Notes: generated by a model from the sequence alone, not told the origin. A stretch of DNA of 64,000 nucleotides from a bacterium (GCA_004563275.1 SFSZ01000004.1:1-64000); one strand, 5' to 3'; numbered from the stretch's first letter, positions 53,407-62,424 are shown. Program-made: numbers and translations.

Positions 53407-55065
53407 ATGAAAAAAAATAGCTTTGTTGCAGGAACCATAATATCAACTGCATCAATTGTCATAGTTAAAATTTTAGGAATGCTTTATGTCGTTCCTTTTT
53501 ATGCTATAGTAGGGCAAAAAGGTGGTGCCCTTTATAGTTATGCTTACAATATCTATTTAATATTCTTAGGTATCTCATCAGCCGGTATTCCTAATGCTAT
53601 TAGTAAGATTATTAGTGAATATAATTCTTTAGGATATTTAGAAGCTAAAAATAGAGCATATGCTATTGGTAAAAAAATAATTGGTTACTTTAGTATTGCT
53701 GTCTTTATTATCTTATTTATATTTGCTGAAGAATTAGCAACTCTTATTTTAGGTGATTTAAAAGGTGGTAATACCATTGAAGATGCTTGCTTTGTTATTA
53801 GATGTGTATCTTTTGCTGTCTTAGTAATCCCTCATTTAAGCGTAACTAAAGGATATTTTCAAGGACATAGATATGTTACACCATCATCAATATCAAATTT
53901 AATTGAACAAGTAGTAAGAATATTTGTTATCTTATGTGGTTCATATTTAGCGTATAAAGTCTTTAATTCAAGTCTTTCCTTAGCAGTAGGTATTGCTGTC
54001 TCTGGTGCCTTCTTTGGTGGCTTAGTAGCTTATTTTTACCTAAAAAGAAATATGAATAAATATAAGAAAGACTTAGACATAATAGATGATCCAACTAAAC
54101 TAAAAACTGATCCAGTAACTAATAAAGAAATATCTAAAAAGATAATCTCTTATGCAATACCATTTGTTATTATCAATATCATTTCCAATATTTATAGTTT
54201 TACTGATATGGTTTTAATCTTAAGAACCTTAAATTACTTAAATTATAATGCAGCTGATGTTGAATTTATTACCAGTATTATTTCTACCTGGGGTAGTAAA
54301 ATATGTATGATAGTAAACTCTATATCTATGGGTATGACTGTAACTTTAATACCAGCCATAGTAGAAGCTTATGCTACTAAAGATACCAAATTATTAAATA
54401 CTAGAATTAATAAAGCATTGCAAATGGTATTCTATACATCATTACCATTAACTTTAGGATTATCTATCTTAGCAACTCCAGTTTGGACAATGTTCTATAA
54501 TACAAACCCATATGGTGGTAAAGTCTTAAGAGTCTTAATCTTTAGTGCTATGTTTGGTAACTTAAGCGTAGTTGTATCATCAACATTACAAAGTTTAAGT
54601 AAATATAAATATGTTTATATTACTAATGCTTTTGGTTGCATCTTAAATGCTTTATTAGATGTTCCAATTATGCTTTTGTGTCATAAATTAGGAATCGGTG
54701 CTTATTATGGAGCTATGATATCTTCTTTAATTGGATATGCTTTATCTATTACAATAGGCTTACATCTAATCAATAAAGAAAGAACCTTAAGTTATAAAGA
54801 TACATATAAATGGATGGCTATATCATTAATACCAGCCTCTATTATGACTATTGTTTTATTAGTTATTAATAAATATTTACCATTTAATTTATATACTAAA
54901 ACTGGTAGTTTAATAACTATTATAATAGATACTGTTATAGGTGGAATAATCTTCATCTATTTAAGCTTTAAACTAGGTATATTAAAGCATATCTTTGGAG
55001 ATCAAGAGTTAGAACGTATCATAAAAAAACTTACCTTTGGTAAGCTTAAAATAAAGAAAAATTAA
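53407..55065 (+). CDS. spoVB: SpoVB/MurJ-like lipid flippase
   Basis: A 552-residue polytopic protein (about 14 helices) of the MOP/MATE superfamily, opening with KNSFVAGTIISTASIVIVKILGML (here quoted as SFVAGTIISTASIVIVK). SpoVB and YtgP/MurJ move lipid-linked wall precursors across the membrane. The cse60 gene just before it favours the sporulation (cortex) role, but MurJ function is not excluded. A converging gene overlaps its end by four bases. Confidence 0.85.
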   Translation: MKKNSFVAGTIISTASIVIVKILGMLYVVPFYAIVGQKGGALYSYAYNIYLIFLGISSAGIPNAISKIISEYNSLGYLEAKNRAYAIGKKIIGYFSIAVFIILFIFAEELATLILGDLKGGNTIEDACFVIRCVSFAVLVIPHLSVTKGYFQGHRYVTPSSISNLIEQVVRIFVILCGSYLAYKVFNSSLSLAVGIAVSGAFFGGLVAYFYLKRNMNKYKKDLDIIDDPTKLKTDPVTNKEISKKIISYAIPFVIINIISNIYSFTDMVLILRTLNYLNYNAADVEFITSIISTWGSKICMIVNSISMGMTVTLIPAIVEAYATKDTKLLNTRINKALQMVFYTSLPLTLGLSILATPVWTMFYNTNPYGGKVLRVLIFSAMFGNLSVVVSSTLQSLSKYKYVYITNAFGCILNALLDVPIMLLCHKLGIGAYYGAMISSLIGYALSITIGLHLINKERTLSYKDTYKWMAISLIPASIMTIVLLVINKYLPFNLYTKTGSLITIIIDTVIGGIIFIYLSFKLGILKHIFGDQELERIIKKLTFGKLKIKKN

Positions 55066-55364
55066 ACCATATACATATTAGAAGAATAACTATTATCTTC
55101 ATAAGTAATATTACTAGAGTTATCTCCCTCTAAATGATTAACTCTAGCTTCCAAACGACTTATTCTTCTTTCAATTTTAGATAATCTAGAATCAATATCA
55201 CTATACATATTGTTATTCATATTAGGATTAGCTGGACCTGAATAAAAATTAGAATTAGCACTAATAGTATTTCCCATCATATTTTGATTAGGTATATTAC
55301 CTGGAACCATCATATTAGTGTTATAACCATATTCAGAAAAAAACGCATTACGATCTTTTTTCAT
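55062..55364 (-). CDS. Asn/Met-rich coiled-coil protein
   Basis: A 100-residue protein. The first 55 residues are rich in Asn, Met, Pro and Gly. A short coiled coil follows (DSRLSKIERRISRLEARVNH, a clear heptad). The composition would suit a spore coat or surface component, but I recognise no family. GAGGTG precedes the ATG. Confidence 0.6.
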   Translation of the reverse strand: MKKDRNAFFSEYGYNTNMMVPGNIPNQNMMGNTISANSNFYSGPANPNMNNNMYSDIDSRLSKIERRISRLEARVNHLEGDNSSNITYEDNSYSSNMYMV

Positions 55365-55422
55365 GTTTCACCTCTATAACATTATATGTAAAACAAGATA
55401 AAAGTTTAAAAGGAGTATTAAA

Positions 55423-56028
55423 ATGAGATTAAGAAATATAAAAAACGCAAGAGAAATCGTATCAAATCACAACTTAGTAGTAACAAAAAATCCCTTTGAT
55501 AATTCTAAACCTTTACATATTGAAATAGGTACAGGCAAAGGTGATTTTATTATTGGTAAAGCTAAATTACATCCAGAAATTAACTTTATTGGTATTGAAA
55601 AATATGAATCAGTTCTAATTAGAGCTTTAAATAAAGTAGAAGACATTCCCGAAAATCTTCGCTTTATGTGTTTTGATGCCATCAAGATAACTGATTACTT
55701 TAATAACAATGTTGATCAAATCTATTTAAACTTTTCTGACCCATGGCCTAAAAAGAAACATTCTAAAAGAAGATTAACTAGTCCTATCTTTTTAGATTTA
55801 TATAACCAAATATCTAAAGATAATATTAATATTAAAATGAAAACTGATAATAAAGGTTTATTTGCTTATTCACTAGAAACCTTAAATAATAATAACTTTC
55901 ATTTTAATGAAGTAAATTTAGACTTACCAATTGACTTTGAAGACAATGTTGTAACTGAATATGAAAATAAATTTAGAACTCAAGGAGTAACTATTAATTA
56001 TTTAGATGCAACAAAGCCTAAATTCTGA
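55423..56028 (+). CDS. trmB: tRNA (guanine-N7-)-methyltransferase
   Basis: A TrmB enzyme of 201 residues that makes m7G46 in tRNA. The SAM loop is IEIGTGKGDFI and the substrate motif NFSDPWPKKKHSKRRL is canonical. It ends in TGA, which shows the standard code is used. AAAAGGAG precedes the ATG. A diverged second copy lies at 7525. Confidence 0.95.
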   Translation: MRLRNIKNAREIVSNHNLVVTKNPFDNSKPLHIEIGTGKGDFIIGKAKLHPEINFIGIEKYESVLIRALNKVEDIPENLRFMCFDAIKITDYFNNNVDQIYLNFSDPWPKKKHSKRRLTSPIFLDLYNQISKDNINIKMKTDNKGLFAYSLETLNNNNFHFNEVNLDLPIDFEDNVVTEYENKFRTQGVTINYLDATKPKF

Positions 56029-56051
56029 TATAATAATAACAGGAGAATTAT

Positions 56052-56690
56052 ATGAAGAAAATAATATTACTAATAATTTGTTTATTTATCTTTACTGGAT
56101 GTACTAATTTACAAAATGATAATTTAGATAATATTGTATCAGAAATTCAAAAAAGTAAAATAAATATTAAAAACGAATATCGTACTGGCTATAAATATTA
56201 TTTACCATCTAATATGGGAGTAGTTAAATCTACTTATGTAAATGAGATATTAAAAAACCAAAATACTAAATATTACATGTATGTTGACTTAGTTAGTTAT
56301 TATAATAAAAAGAAAAGTAACTATGAAATAAATCCATCAGCTTTCTATAGCAAAGACATATCTTATGACAATAAACCAGGTTTTATTGAAATAAATAGTA
56401 AAAATGAAAAATATTTAATTGAAATAATGTATAATTATGCTAAAATAGAAGTAATGGTAGATAAGGATATGATTAATGAAACAATTGCTAATTCATTGAT
56501 AATCTTATCTTCTATAAAATATAATGATGATATAATTAATAATCTAATGGGAGAAAATATTCTTAATTATCGTGAAGAAACATTTACTATTTTTGATAAA
56601 GAAAAAAATGACAGTGATTTCTTAGAAGTAATTCAAGAATATGATAAATATAATGAACCAAAAATTCCTGATTACGATTTAATTAACTAA
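56052..56690 (+). CDS. Lipoprotein of unknown function
   Basis: A 212-residue lipoprotein; the lipobox FTGC ends at about residue 17. The rest is a Tyr/Asn/Ile/Lys-rich extracellular domain with YKYYLPSNMGV and YYMYVDLVSYYNKKK. It is 23 bases after trmB and just before the following charged protein gene, probably in the same transcript. The family is not recognised. Confidence 0.65.
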   Translation: MKKIILLIICLFIFTGCTNLQNDNLDNIVSEIQKSKINIKNEYRTGYKYYLPSNMGVVKSTYVNEILKNQNTKYYMYVDLVSYYNKKKSNYEINPSAFYSKDISYDNKPGFIEINSKNEKYLIEIMYNYAKIEVMVDKDMINETIANSLIILSSIKYNDDIINNLMGENILNYREETFTIFDKEKNDSDFLEVIQEYDKYNEPKIPDYDLIN

Positions 56691-56702
56691 GGAGTGAGAA
56701 TA

Positions 56703-57506
56703 ATGGGAGTATTTAGAAAATTAAAAGATGTTTTATTTGATATCGAAGAAGACGATATTCCAGAAATAACTAAAAAAGAAGAAATAAATCCAATTAAAGA
56801 AATTAAAATACCAAAAGAAGAACCAGAACCACCAAAACCAGTTAAAAAGGAACCAACATTTAATTTTCCTTTAGATGATTTTGATGAAAAACCTGTTCCT
56901 TCTAGAGTAAAGAAAGAATATAATTGGGATGAAGAAGAGTATCGTAAACCTCTTCCTAGAGAAACAAAACGTTTTGAAGAACCAAGAAGATTTGAAGAAC
57001 CAGCTCCAAGAAGAAAAGAACCAGATTTTGGAAGATTCAATCAAAAAGAAACTAGAAAGAAAGATACAACACCATTTAAACCATCACCAGTAATATCTCC
57101 AGTATATGGTATCTTAGATCAAAACTATACTAAAGAAGATATTATTGTTAAAAATTATGTAGGAGTAACAACACCTAATTTAGATGATGTTAGAAAAAAA
57201 GCTTATGGAGCTAAAAAATCTGAACCGGTTATCTTAGATGAACCAGATGAATTTACTGAACCACTTAAAACCCTAGATGAAATCTTAATTGATAAAGATG
57301 AACCAAAAAAAGTGGAACCCCCTAAAATTATGGATATTCCTGCTGTTAAAGTAGAAGATGACGAATTACCAGATGAACCATATAAAGATGAAATAGTTAA
57401 AGAAAAACCGAAGAAAAAAGAAGAAACAAGCGATAATACATTAGAAAGTGACTTATTTGATTTAATAGATTCAATGTATGAAGATAGAGAAGAAAGTGAG
57501 GAATAA
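56703..57506 (+). CDS. Charged Pro-rich cytoplasmic protein, unknown function
   Basis: A 267-residue protein dominated by Lys, Glu, Pro and Asp. MGVFRKLKDVLFDIEEDD at the start and LESDLFDLIDSMYEDREE at the end look folded or amphipathic; the middle is disordered with repeated RRFEEP units. ATG 56703 is preceded by AAGGAG. It leads into ytxG after two bases, so it may belong to the same envelope stress unit. Confidence 0.6.
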   Translation: MGVFRKLKDVLFDIEEDDIPEITKKEEINPIKEIKIPKEEPEPPKPVKKEPTFNFPLDDFDEKPVPSRVKKEYNWDEEEYRKPLPRETKRFEEPRRFEEPAPRRKEPDFGRFNQKETRKKDTTPFKPSPVISPVYGILDQNYTKEDIIVKNYVGVTTPNLDDVRKKAYGAKKSEPVILDEPDEFTEPLKTLDEILIDKDEPKKVEPPKIMDIPAVKVEDDELPDEPYKDEIVKEKPKKKEETSDNTLESDLFDLIDSMYEDREESEE

Positions 57507-57508
57507 TA

Positions 57509-57802
57509 ATGGAAGCATTGAACACAGTATTACCAATCGTAATTTATTTATTATTAATAATTTTATTAATAGTAGGAATTATTTTAGGAATTAAACTTAT
57601 AATAACTATAGATGAGGTTAATGCCGTAATCGAAGATATTCGTAAAAAAGTAAAATCTTTAGATGGAATATTTAGCATTGTTGATATAGCATCAAACAAA
57701 CTAGGATTAATTACCTCACGTATTAGTGACTGGACTATGTCTCTAATAAATAAAATTGTAAGTTTAAGAAATAGAAAGGATGAAGATGAAGATTATGAGT
57801 AA
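57509..57802 (+). CDS. ytxG: YtxG-like membrane protein (DUF948 type)
   Basis: A 97-residue protein with an N-terminal membrane helix (about 9-32) followed by a helical, charged domain. It resembles the DUF948 family. Position directly ahead of a YtxH gene matches the Bacillus ytxGHJ stress operon. Confidence 0.75.
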   Translation: MEALNTVLPIVIYLLLIILLIVGIILGIKLIITIDEVNAVIEDIRKKVKSLDGIFSIVDIASNKLGLITSRISDWTMSLINKIVSLRNRKDEDEDYE

Positions 57803-58223
57803 AAAAGGATGCGGATTATTTACTGGATTATTAGTAGGAGCTGGACTTGGAATTTTATTTGCTCCAAAGAAAGGTTCTGAAACTAGAAAAGATTTAACTA
57901 ATAAAATGACAGAATTATGGAATCAAGCTAAAGATTTAGAATATGATGATGTTAAAAAAACAATTGAAAAGAAAATCAAAGAAATTCAAAAAGAATTAGC
58001 TGATTTAGATTCAGAAAAAGTTTTAGATATAGCTAAATCAAAAGGAAAACAAATCAAGAAAAAAGCTGAAGAATTATATGAATTAGCTTTAGAAAAAGGA
58101 ACCCCAGTTCTAGAAAAAACAGCTAATGAAGTAAGACAAAAAACAGTTGATGTCTTAAATAATACAATTGAAAAACTAGAACAAAGTGAAAAAAAATCTA
58201 AAAAAACTAAGAAAACTGTCTAA
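57786..58223 (+). CDS. ytxH: YtxH domain protein
   Basis: A 145-residue protein with a glycine-rich membrane helix (GLFTGLLVGAGLGILFAPKKG) here cut as LLVGAGLGILFAPKKG, the YtxH hallmark, and a long amphipathic helical tail. The gene overlaps ytxG. Starts at 57780 and 57795 are also possible; I chose 57786 because it is six bases from AGAAAGG. A strong terminator overlaps the stop. Confidence 0.85.
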   Translation: MKIMSKKGCGLFTGLLVGAGLGILFAPKKGSETRKDLTNKMTELWNQAKDLEYDDVKKTIEKKIKEIQKELADLDSEKVLDIAKSKGKQIKKKAEELYELALEKGTPVLEKTANEVRQKTVDVLNNTIEKLEQSEKKSKKTKKTV

Positions 58224-58242
58224 TTAAAGACAGTTTTTTCTT
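58212..58242 (+). terminator. Rho-independent terminator
   Basis: AAAACTGTCT/AGACAGTTTT with a 6-nt loop and further T, overlapping the end of ytxH. Confidence 0.85.
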
Positions 58243-58260
58243 TTATTTATTTTAATTTTT

Positions 58261-58269
58261 TGCTATAAT
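58261..58269 (+). promoter_or_regulatory. Extended -10 promoter of the tyrS leader
   Basis: TG-C-TATAAT. Transcription would begin near 58275. Confidence 0.6.
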
Positions 58270-58272
58270 CAA

Positions 58273-58406
58273 GTTGTTAACAAAGAATGGCCTTACAACC
58301 CAGGAGTTAAATCGTAGATCTACGTTAAAGATAAGAGTGTATGATAATTCATAAACTAAGGTGGTACCACGGCATAATGTCGTCCTTAGACTTATGAATT
58401 TTTTTA
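58273..58406 (+). promoter_or_regulatory. Shortened T-box leader, tRNA-Tyr
   Basis: The 3' half is a normal T-box: core AAGGTGGTACCACGG (58358-58372), antiterminator, and terminator AATTCATAA...TTATGAATT with seven T. A CGTAG/CTACG hairpin (58313-58324) may be Stem II or III. A TAC (Tyr) specifier in TACAACCCAGGAG is retained. However, only about 20 bases lie between the predicted start of transcription and the specifier, compared with about 100 in the Ile leader. The distal Stem I (AGAGAG and GGTGAAAG loops) is missing. Confidence 0.85.
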
Positions 58407-58418
58407 TTAGGAGGAAAT

Positions 58419-58904
58419 ATGAGAAAATTTGAAAAAATAAGCTATGAACAATTTAAAAAAGACATCAGTGAAGATCAAAATTTATATGAAAGTTATTCCT
58501 TACCAGTAAGAAGTACTAAAAAAAGCGCTGGTTATGACATCAAAAGTTTAGAAAGCTATATACTTAAACCCGGAGAATCAAAAGCCTTTGTAACCGGCTT
58601 AAAAGTAGCAATGAACGATGATGAAGTATTATATTTGTATACAAGAAGCTCAATGGCTTATAAATATAACGTAACCCTAGCTAATAGTGTCGGAGTTATA
58701 GATTCAGATTTTTATAATAACGAAAATAACGAAGGACACTTTAAAATTAAATTAATAAATCATGGAGATCAAGATTTCATCGTAAACATTGGAGATCGTA
58801 TAGCTCAAGGTGTATTTATGAAATTCTTAACTGTAGACGATGAAGATGAAATAAAAAATACAAGAACAGGTGGAATAGGTTCTACCAATAAGGAGGAAAA
58901 ATAA
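58419..58904 (+). CDS. dut: dUTP diphosphatase
   Basis: A trimeric dUTPase of 161 residues that removes dUTP and supplies dUMP. Motifs are STKKSAGYDI (1), TRSSMA (2), VGVIDSDFYNN with NNEGH (3) and RTGGIGSTN at the C-terminus (5). It is the first gene behind the Tyr T-box and overlaps tyrS by one base, an unusual partner for a synthetase. Confidence 0.93.
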   Translation: MRKFEKISYEQFKKDISEDQNLYESYSLPVRSTKKSAGYDIKSLESYILKPGESKAFVTGLKVAMNDDEVLYLYTRSSMAYKYNVTLANSVGVIDSDFYNNENNEGHFKIKLINHGDQDFIVNIGDRIAQGVFMKFLTVDDEDEIKNTRTGGIGSTNKEEK

Positions 58905-60079
58905 TGACATTTTTTGAAGAATTAAAATGGAGAGGTGTAGTTAAAGACATCAGTTCTCCAGAATTAGAAAATAAACTTAATAACGAATCATTAACATTTT
59001 ATTTAGGAACAGACCCAACAGCTGATTCCCTACATATTGGCCATTATGCTTCATTTGTAACAGCTAAAAGATTAGCAAGACATGGACATAAACCAATCAT
59101 CTTAGTAGGTGGAGCAACTGGTTTAATTGGCGATCCTAGACCAACCGCCGAAAGAGAAATAATTTCTAAAGAAACCGTTGCTAAAAACATTGAAGGATTA
59201 AAAAAACAAATTGAATTACTATTAGAAGGAAAAGCCCAAATAGTTAATAACTATGACTGGACTAAAGATGTAACATTCTTAGACTTCTTAAGAGATATTG
59301 GAAAATACATCAATGTAAATTATATGCTAGGTAAAGATATAATTGCTAGAAGATTAGAAACCGGTATTACATACGCCGAATTCTCTTATACATTATTACA
59401 AGGATTTGATTATCTACATCTATTTAATACTTATAATTGTACCTTACAAGCAGCAGGTTCAGATCAATGGGGAAATATTACAACTGGAATTGAACTTATC
59501 AGAAAAATCGAAAATAAAGAAGCATACGGTTTTACAATGCCACTTATTCTAGATTCTACTGGTAAAAAATTTGGTAAAAGTGAAGGCAATGCCCTATGGT
59601 TAGATAAAGAAAAAACTAGCCCATATAAAATTTACCAATACCTAGTAAATTCAGATGATTCTAAAGTAATTGAATACTTAAAAGTATTTACATTCCTTTC
59701 TAAAGAAGAAATAGATTCTCTAGAATTAGAAGTTAAAAATCATCCAGAAAATCGTGCTGCTCAAAAAACTCTAGCATATGAAGTAGTTAAAGATCTTCAT
59801 GGTAAAGAAGAAGCCGATAAAGCTAAAGAAATAAGTGAAAAAATCTTTAGAGGAGAAGAAACTGAAGAAATGCCAACAGCTGAAGTAAGTTCAAAAAATA
59901 TCTTAGATGTTATGGTTGAAAGTAAACAAGCTCCATCAAAAAGTGAAGCAAGAAGATTAATCATTCAAGGAGGCGTTTCCATCAATAATAAAAAAATAAC
60001 TGATCCAAACTTTGAATGTCCTCAAGAATTCATTTTAAGAAAAGGTAAGAAAAGTATTATCAAAGTAAAAATTAAGTAA
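58904..60079 (+). CDS. tyrS: Tyrosyl-tRNA synthetase
   Basis: Class I synthetase of 391 residues. HIGH lies in DSLHIGHYA and KMSKS reads KFGKS; the C-terminal S4 domain (SEARRLIIQGGVSINN) is present. The variant is the longer TyrRS type common in Bacillota as TyrZ. It lies behind the Tyr T-box and is coupled to dut. Confidence 0.96.
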   Translation: MTFFEELKWRGVVKDISSPELENKLNNESLTFYLGTDPTADSLHIGHYASFVTAKRLARHGHKPIILVGGATGLIGDPRPTAEREIISKETVAKNIEGLKKQIELLLEGKAQIVNNYDWTKDVTFLDFLRDIGKYINVNYMLGKDIIARRLETGITYAEFSYTLLQGFDYLHLFNTYNCTLQAAGSDQWGNITTGIELIRKIENKEAYGFTMPLILDSTGKKFGKSEGNALWLDKEKTSPYKIYQYLVNSDDSKVIEYLKVFTFLSKEEIDSLELEVKNHPENRAAQKTLAYEVVKDLHGKEEADKAKEISEKIFRGEETEEMPTAEVSSKNILDVMVESKQAPSKSEARRLIIQGGVSINNKKITDPNFECPQEFILRKGKKSIIKVKIK

Positions 60080-60099
60080 ATTAATTTTTACTTTTTTAT
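60062..60099 (+). terminator. Terminator of dut-tyrS
   Basis: AAAGTAAAAATTAA/TTAATTTTTACTTT with a 5-nt loop and T run, overlapping the stop. Confidence 0.8.
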
Positions 60100-60139
60100 T
60101 TGTTAAATTAATGTTATACTTTTTATAGTAGGTGATAGT

Positions 60140-60346
60140 ATGAATATAATAGAAATTGATGGAAAACAGCTTGAAATTTTAACTGCCTTTGAAAATAATG
60201 ACAAAAATTATCTAGTATACAAAGTAGATGGTGAACTTTCTTGCTCTTCATATGAACTAACAAACGAACTAATCTTATCTAAAATTGAATCAGATGAAGA
60301 ATGGACAATGGTAGAAGCCAAAATAAAGGAATTAATGGAGGTATAA
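60140..60346 (+). CDS. DUF1292-like small protein
   Basis: A 68-residue acidic protein of the DUF1292 type (EIDGKQLEILTAFENNDKNY). AGGTGATA precedes the ATG and TGTTATACT (60112-60120) is its promoter. It is followed after one base by the transglycosylase gene. Confidence 0.65.
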   Translation: MNIIEIDGKQLEILTAFENNDKNYLVYKVDGELSCSSYELTNELILSKIESDEEWTMVEAKIKELMEV

Positions 60347-60347
60347 T

Positions 60348-61523
60348 ATGGCAAAATATTTATTAGAATTTGATCCTAAATATGAGCCAAATAGATTGAA
60401 ATTCTATTCCTCAAAGTATCCTAATGGAATATATTTTACAGAAGAAAAAACAAAAACTATCTTTGAAATGATTTTTAAAGAAAAATCAGTAGATGAATAC
60501 AAAAAAGGTAACACAGTAACTATTAATTTTGATGATTACACGTTAAGAATTAAAAATTATAATGCGTTATCTAAATTAAGAGAACGTCAAAAGCCAAATA
60601 AAGCTAAAAGTGTAGCAGGTAAAAAAGAATTAATAGCCTTATCAGTCCTTACTTTAGCAACGATAATATCTTTTAAGTTTGGTATGAGTGCAACTCTAAA
60701 TCAAGATATTGATCCAATACTACCAGATGATCCTAAAGATGGTTATGAAGAAACTGTTGAACCACAAAAAGATAATTTAGATTTAATATATGAAACTGAT
60801 CAAACACTTGCTGCAACTGAAAAGTCTAAAGTAGATGAACCAGTTTCTGACTATACTCCACAAGCTGCTAATAAAATTTATGAAATAAATTATAATATAA
60901 CTCCTAGAACAGCTGAATATTTTTCCTATAAAGAACAAGCACGTGAAAGATATGGAAAACTAATCGAAGAAGCTGCTGCTATTAATGGTTTGGACCCAGA
61001 ATTATTATTAGATATGTGTACTGCTGAAAGTTTAGGCTTTCATAGTACAACTTCCAATTCAACTGGAGATGTCGGTTTATTTCAAATCAATAAAGGCGTA
61101 TGGCTTAACTATACTATGAGATATTATAACTACGTAACTAACCAATATGAAACTTTAACATTCACTGAAGAAAATATTAATAATGCCGACATGCAACCAA
61201 TGTTAGGAGCCCTTATTTATAGAGATTGTTTAAACAATATGGATAACAACATGTTAGCAGCTCTACTAGGATATAACTGGGGATGGCCTCAAGCTAAAAA
61301 CCGTATAGGTGAACGTCTATATGATAAAACTGATCATTCTTATGAAGATTCATTTAAAATTAATAGTACCTATGATAACTATATGGAAGCAGTATTATCT
61401 TATCATCCAGCTGGTAAACCAATCGAAATAAAAACAGCTCCTGATGCTAATGGCAATTATGAAACATTAGAATTTCATATTAATAATGCACTACAAATAA
61501 ATACAGACAAAACTTTAGGCTAA
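60348..61523 (+). CDS. Membrane-anchored lytic transglycosylase-like protein
   Basis: A 391-residue protein. An N-terminal cytoplasmic domain (1-90) is followed by a membrane helix (about 93-113), a linker and a lysozyme-like SLT domain (about 195-330). The catalytic glutamate is in CTAESLG, and GDVGLFQIN is the second hallmark. It would cut peptidoglycan outside the cell. The cytoplasmic domain is unusual and may be a regulator. GGAGG precedes the ATG. Confidence 0.8.
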   Translation: MAKYLLEFDPKYEPNRLKFYSSKYPNGIYFTEEKTKTIFEMIFKEKSVDEYKKGNTVTINFDDYTLRIKNYNALSKLRERQKPNKAKSVAGKKELIALSVLTLATIISFKFGMSATLNQDIDPILPDDPKDGYEETVEPQKDNLDLIYETDQTLAATEKSKVDEPVSDYTPQAANKIYEINYNITPRTAEYFSYKEQARERYGKLIEEAAAINGLDPELLLDMCTAESLGFHSTTSNSTGDVGLFQINKGVWLNYTMRYYNYVTNQYETLTFTEENINNADMQPMLGALIYRDCLNNMDNNMLAALLGYNWGWPQAKNRIGERLYDKTDHSYEDSFKINSTYDNYMEAVLSYHPAGKPIEIKTAPDANGNYETLEFHINNALQINTDKTLG

Positions 61524-61524
61524 T

Positions 61525-61567
61525 AAAAAAATACATAAGTCACTTCATTTCACTTATGTATTTTTTT
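61525..61567. terminator. Bidirectional terminator
   Basis: A 16-bp stem with ATACATAAGT and ACTTATGTAT cores and flanking A and T runs. It serves this and the converging EIIB-like gene. Confidence 0.85.
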
Positions 61568-61851
61568 AATGTTTTAGCATTAGGACCAAATATAATTTTT
61601 AATTGATTATCTATTTCCACAATACCCTTAGCACCTAATCTTTGAATTCCATCTTTATCAACTAAAGATATATCTTTTAAAGTAACCTTTAATCTAGACA
61701 TATTAACTTCACTATCTAGAATATTATCTTTACCACCAAGACATTGAACTAATTTATTAATTTCAAAAGTAAAATTCTTTTTATTAAGCTTAACAATAAC
61801 TAAAGATATTATAAATAATACAAAAAATATAATTAAATATTGCCACCACAT
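61540..61851 (-). CDS. Membrane-anchored PTS EIIB-like domain without active cysteine
   Basis: A 103-residue protein: one membrane helix (about 5-21) and a glucose-type PTS EIIB fold (LVQCLGGKDNI, SRLKVTLKDISLVDKDGI, LGAKGIVEIDNQ). In phosphorylating EIIB the motif is DACxTRLR with the active Cys; here it reads SEVNMSRLK, and N50 is in the Cys position. So it cannot transfer phosphate in the usual way and is likely a sensor or structural protein. Confidence 0.75.
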   Translation of the reverse strand: MWWQYLIIFFVLFIISLVIVKLNKKNFTFEINKLVQCLGGKDNILDSEVNMSRLKVTLKDISLVDKDGIQRLGAKGIVEIDNQLKIIFGPNAKTLKKYISEMK

Positions 61852-61957
61852 ATATTTATCACCTAATAATATTATACACTATCACTAACAAAAATAAAAT
61901 CACTATTTTAATCATTATACATAAAATATATTGAGTAATAATGAAAGGGTGAATATT

Positions 61958-62422
61958 ATGTGTAATAATAATAGAGAACAAGAAGGTAATTGCATTGCTG
62001 AAATATTAAAAGTAATTTGCATCTTACAACAAAATGCTTGTCCAGACAATAGTTTAGATTCATGTGATAGACCAATGTTAGGAGGAGGATCTAGTAATTG
62101 CTTAGTATGTAATACTAGACCAATCATGCTTTATACATGTTGTGGTAATGGAGTGCCAATTAGTATGCCAACAAGTAAAGATGTAACTTGTACTTGCTCA
62201 AATACTTCATTAGATAGTTCTTGTGCGGAATGTTCAAATGTATTTAGAGTAGAAAAACTAGAAGGAAACTGCTGTACATTTAGAGTATTAGTAGCTAATC
62301 CAGATCAAACATGCTGTAACAGTCAACCATATCTTTCAACAAATAGCTTCTTTACAATGAACTTAAATTGCTGCTGCATGATAAGATGCTTAAATGATTG
62401 CTATGTAGATTGTATTTGTTAA
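61958..62422 (+). CDS. Cys-rich spore coat protein, CotY/CotZ/ExsY-like
   Basis: A 154-residue protein with more than 20 cysteines. The start CIAEILKVICILQQNAC is typical of CotZ/ExsY N-termini, and FRVLVANPDQTCCNS lies in the family's C-terminal part. These proteins form disulfide-linked crust or exosporium layers. ATG 61958 follows GAAAGGG; the in-frame TTG 27 bases earlier has no site. A terminator follows. Confidence 0.85.
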   Translation: MCNNNREQEGNCIAEILKVICILQQNACPDNSLDSCDRPMLGGGSSNCLVCNTRPIMLYTCCGNGVPISMPTSKDVTCTCSNTSLDSSCAECSNVFRVEKLEGNCCTFRVLVANPDQTCCNSQPYLSTNSFFTMNLNCCCMIRCLNDCYVDCIC

Positions 62423-62424
62423 AT

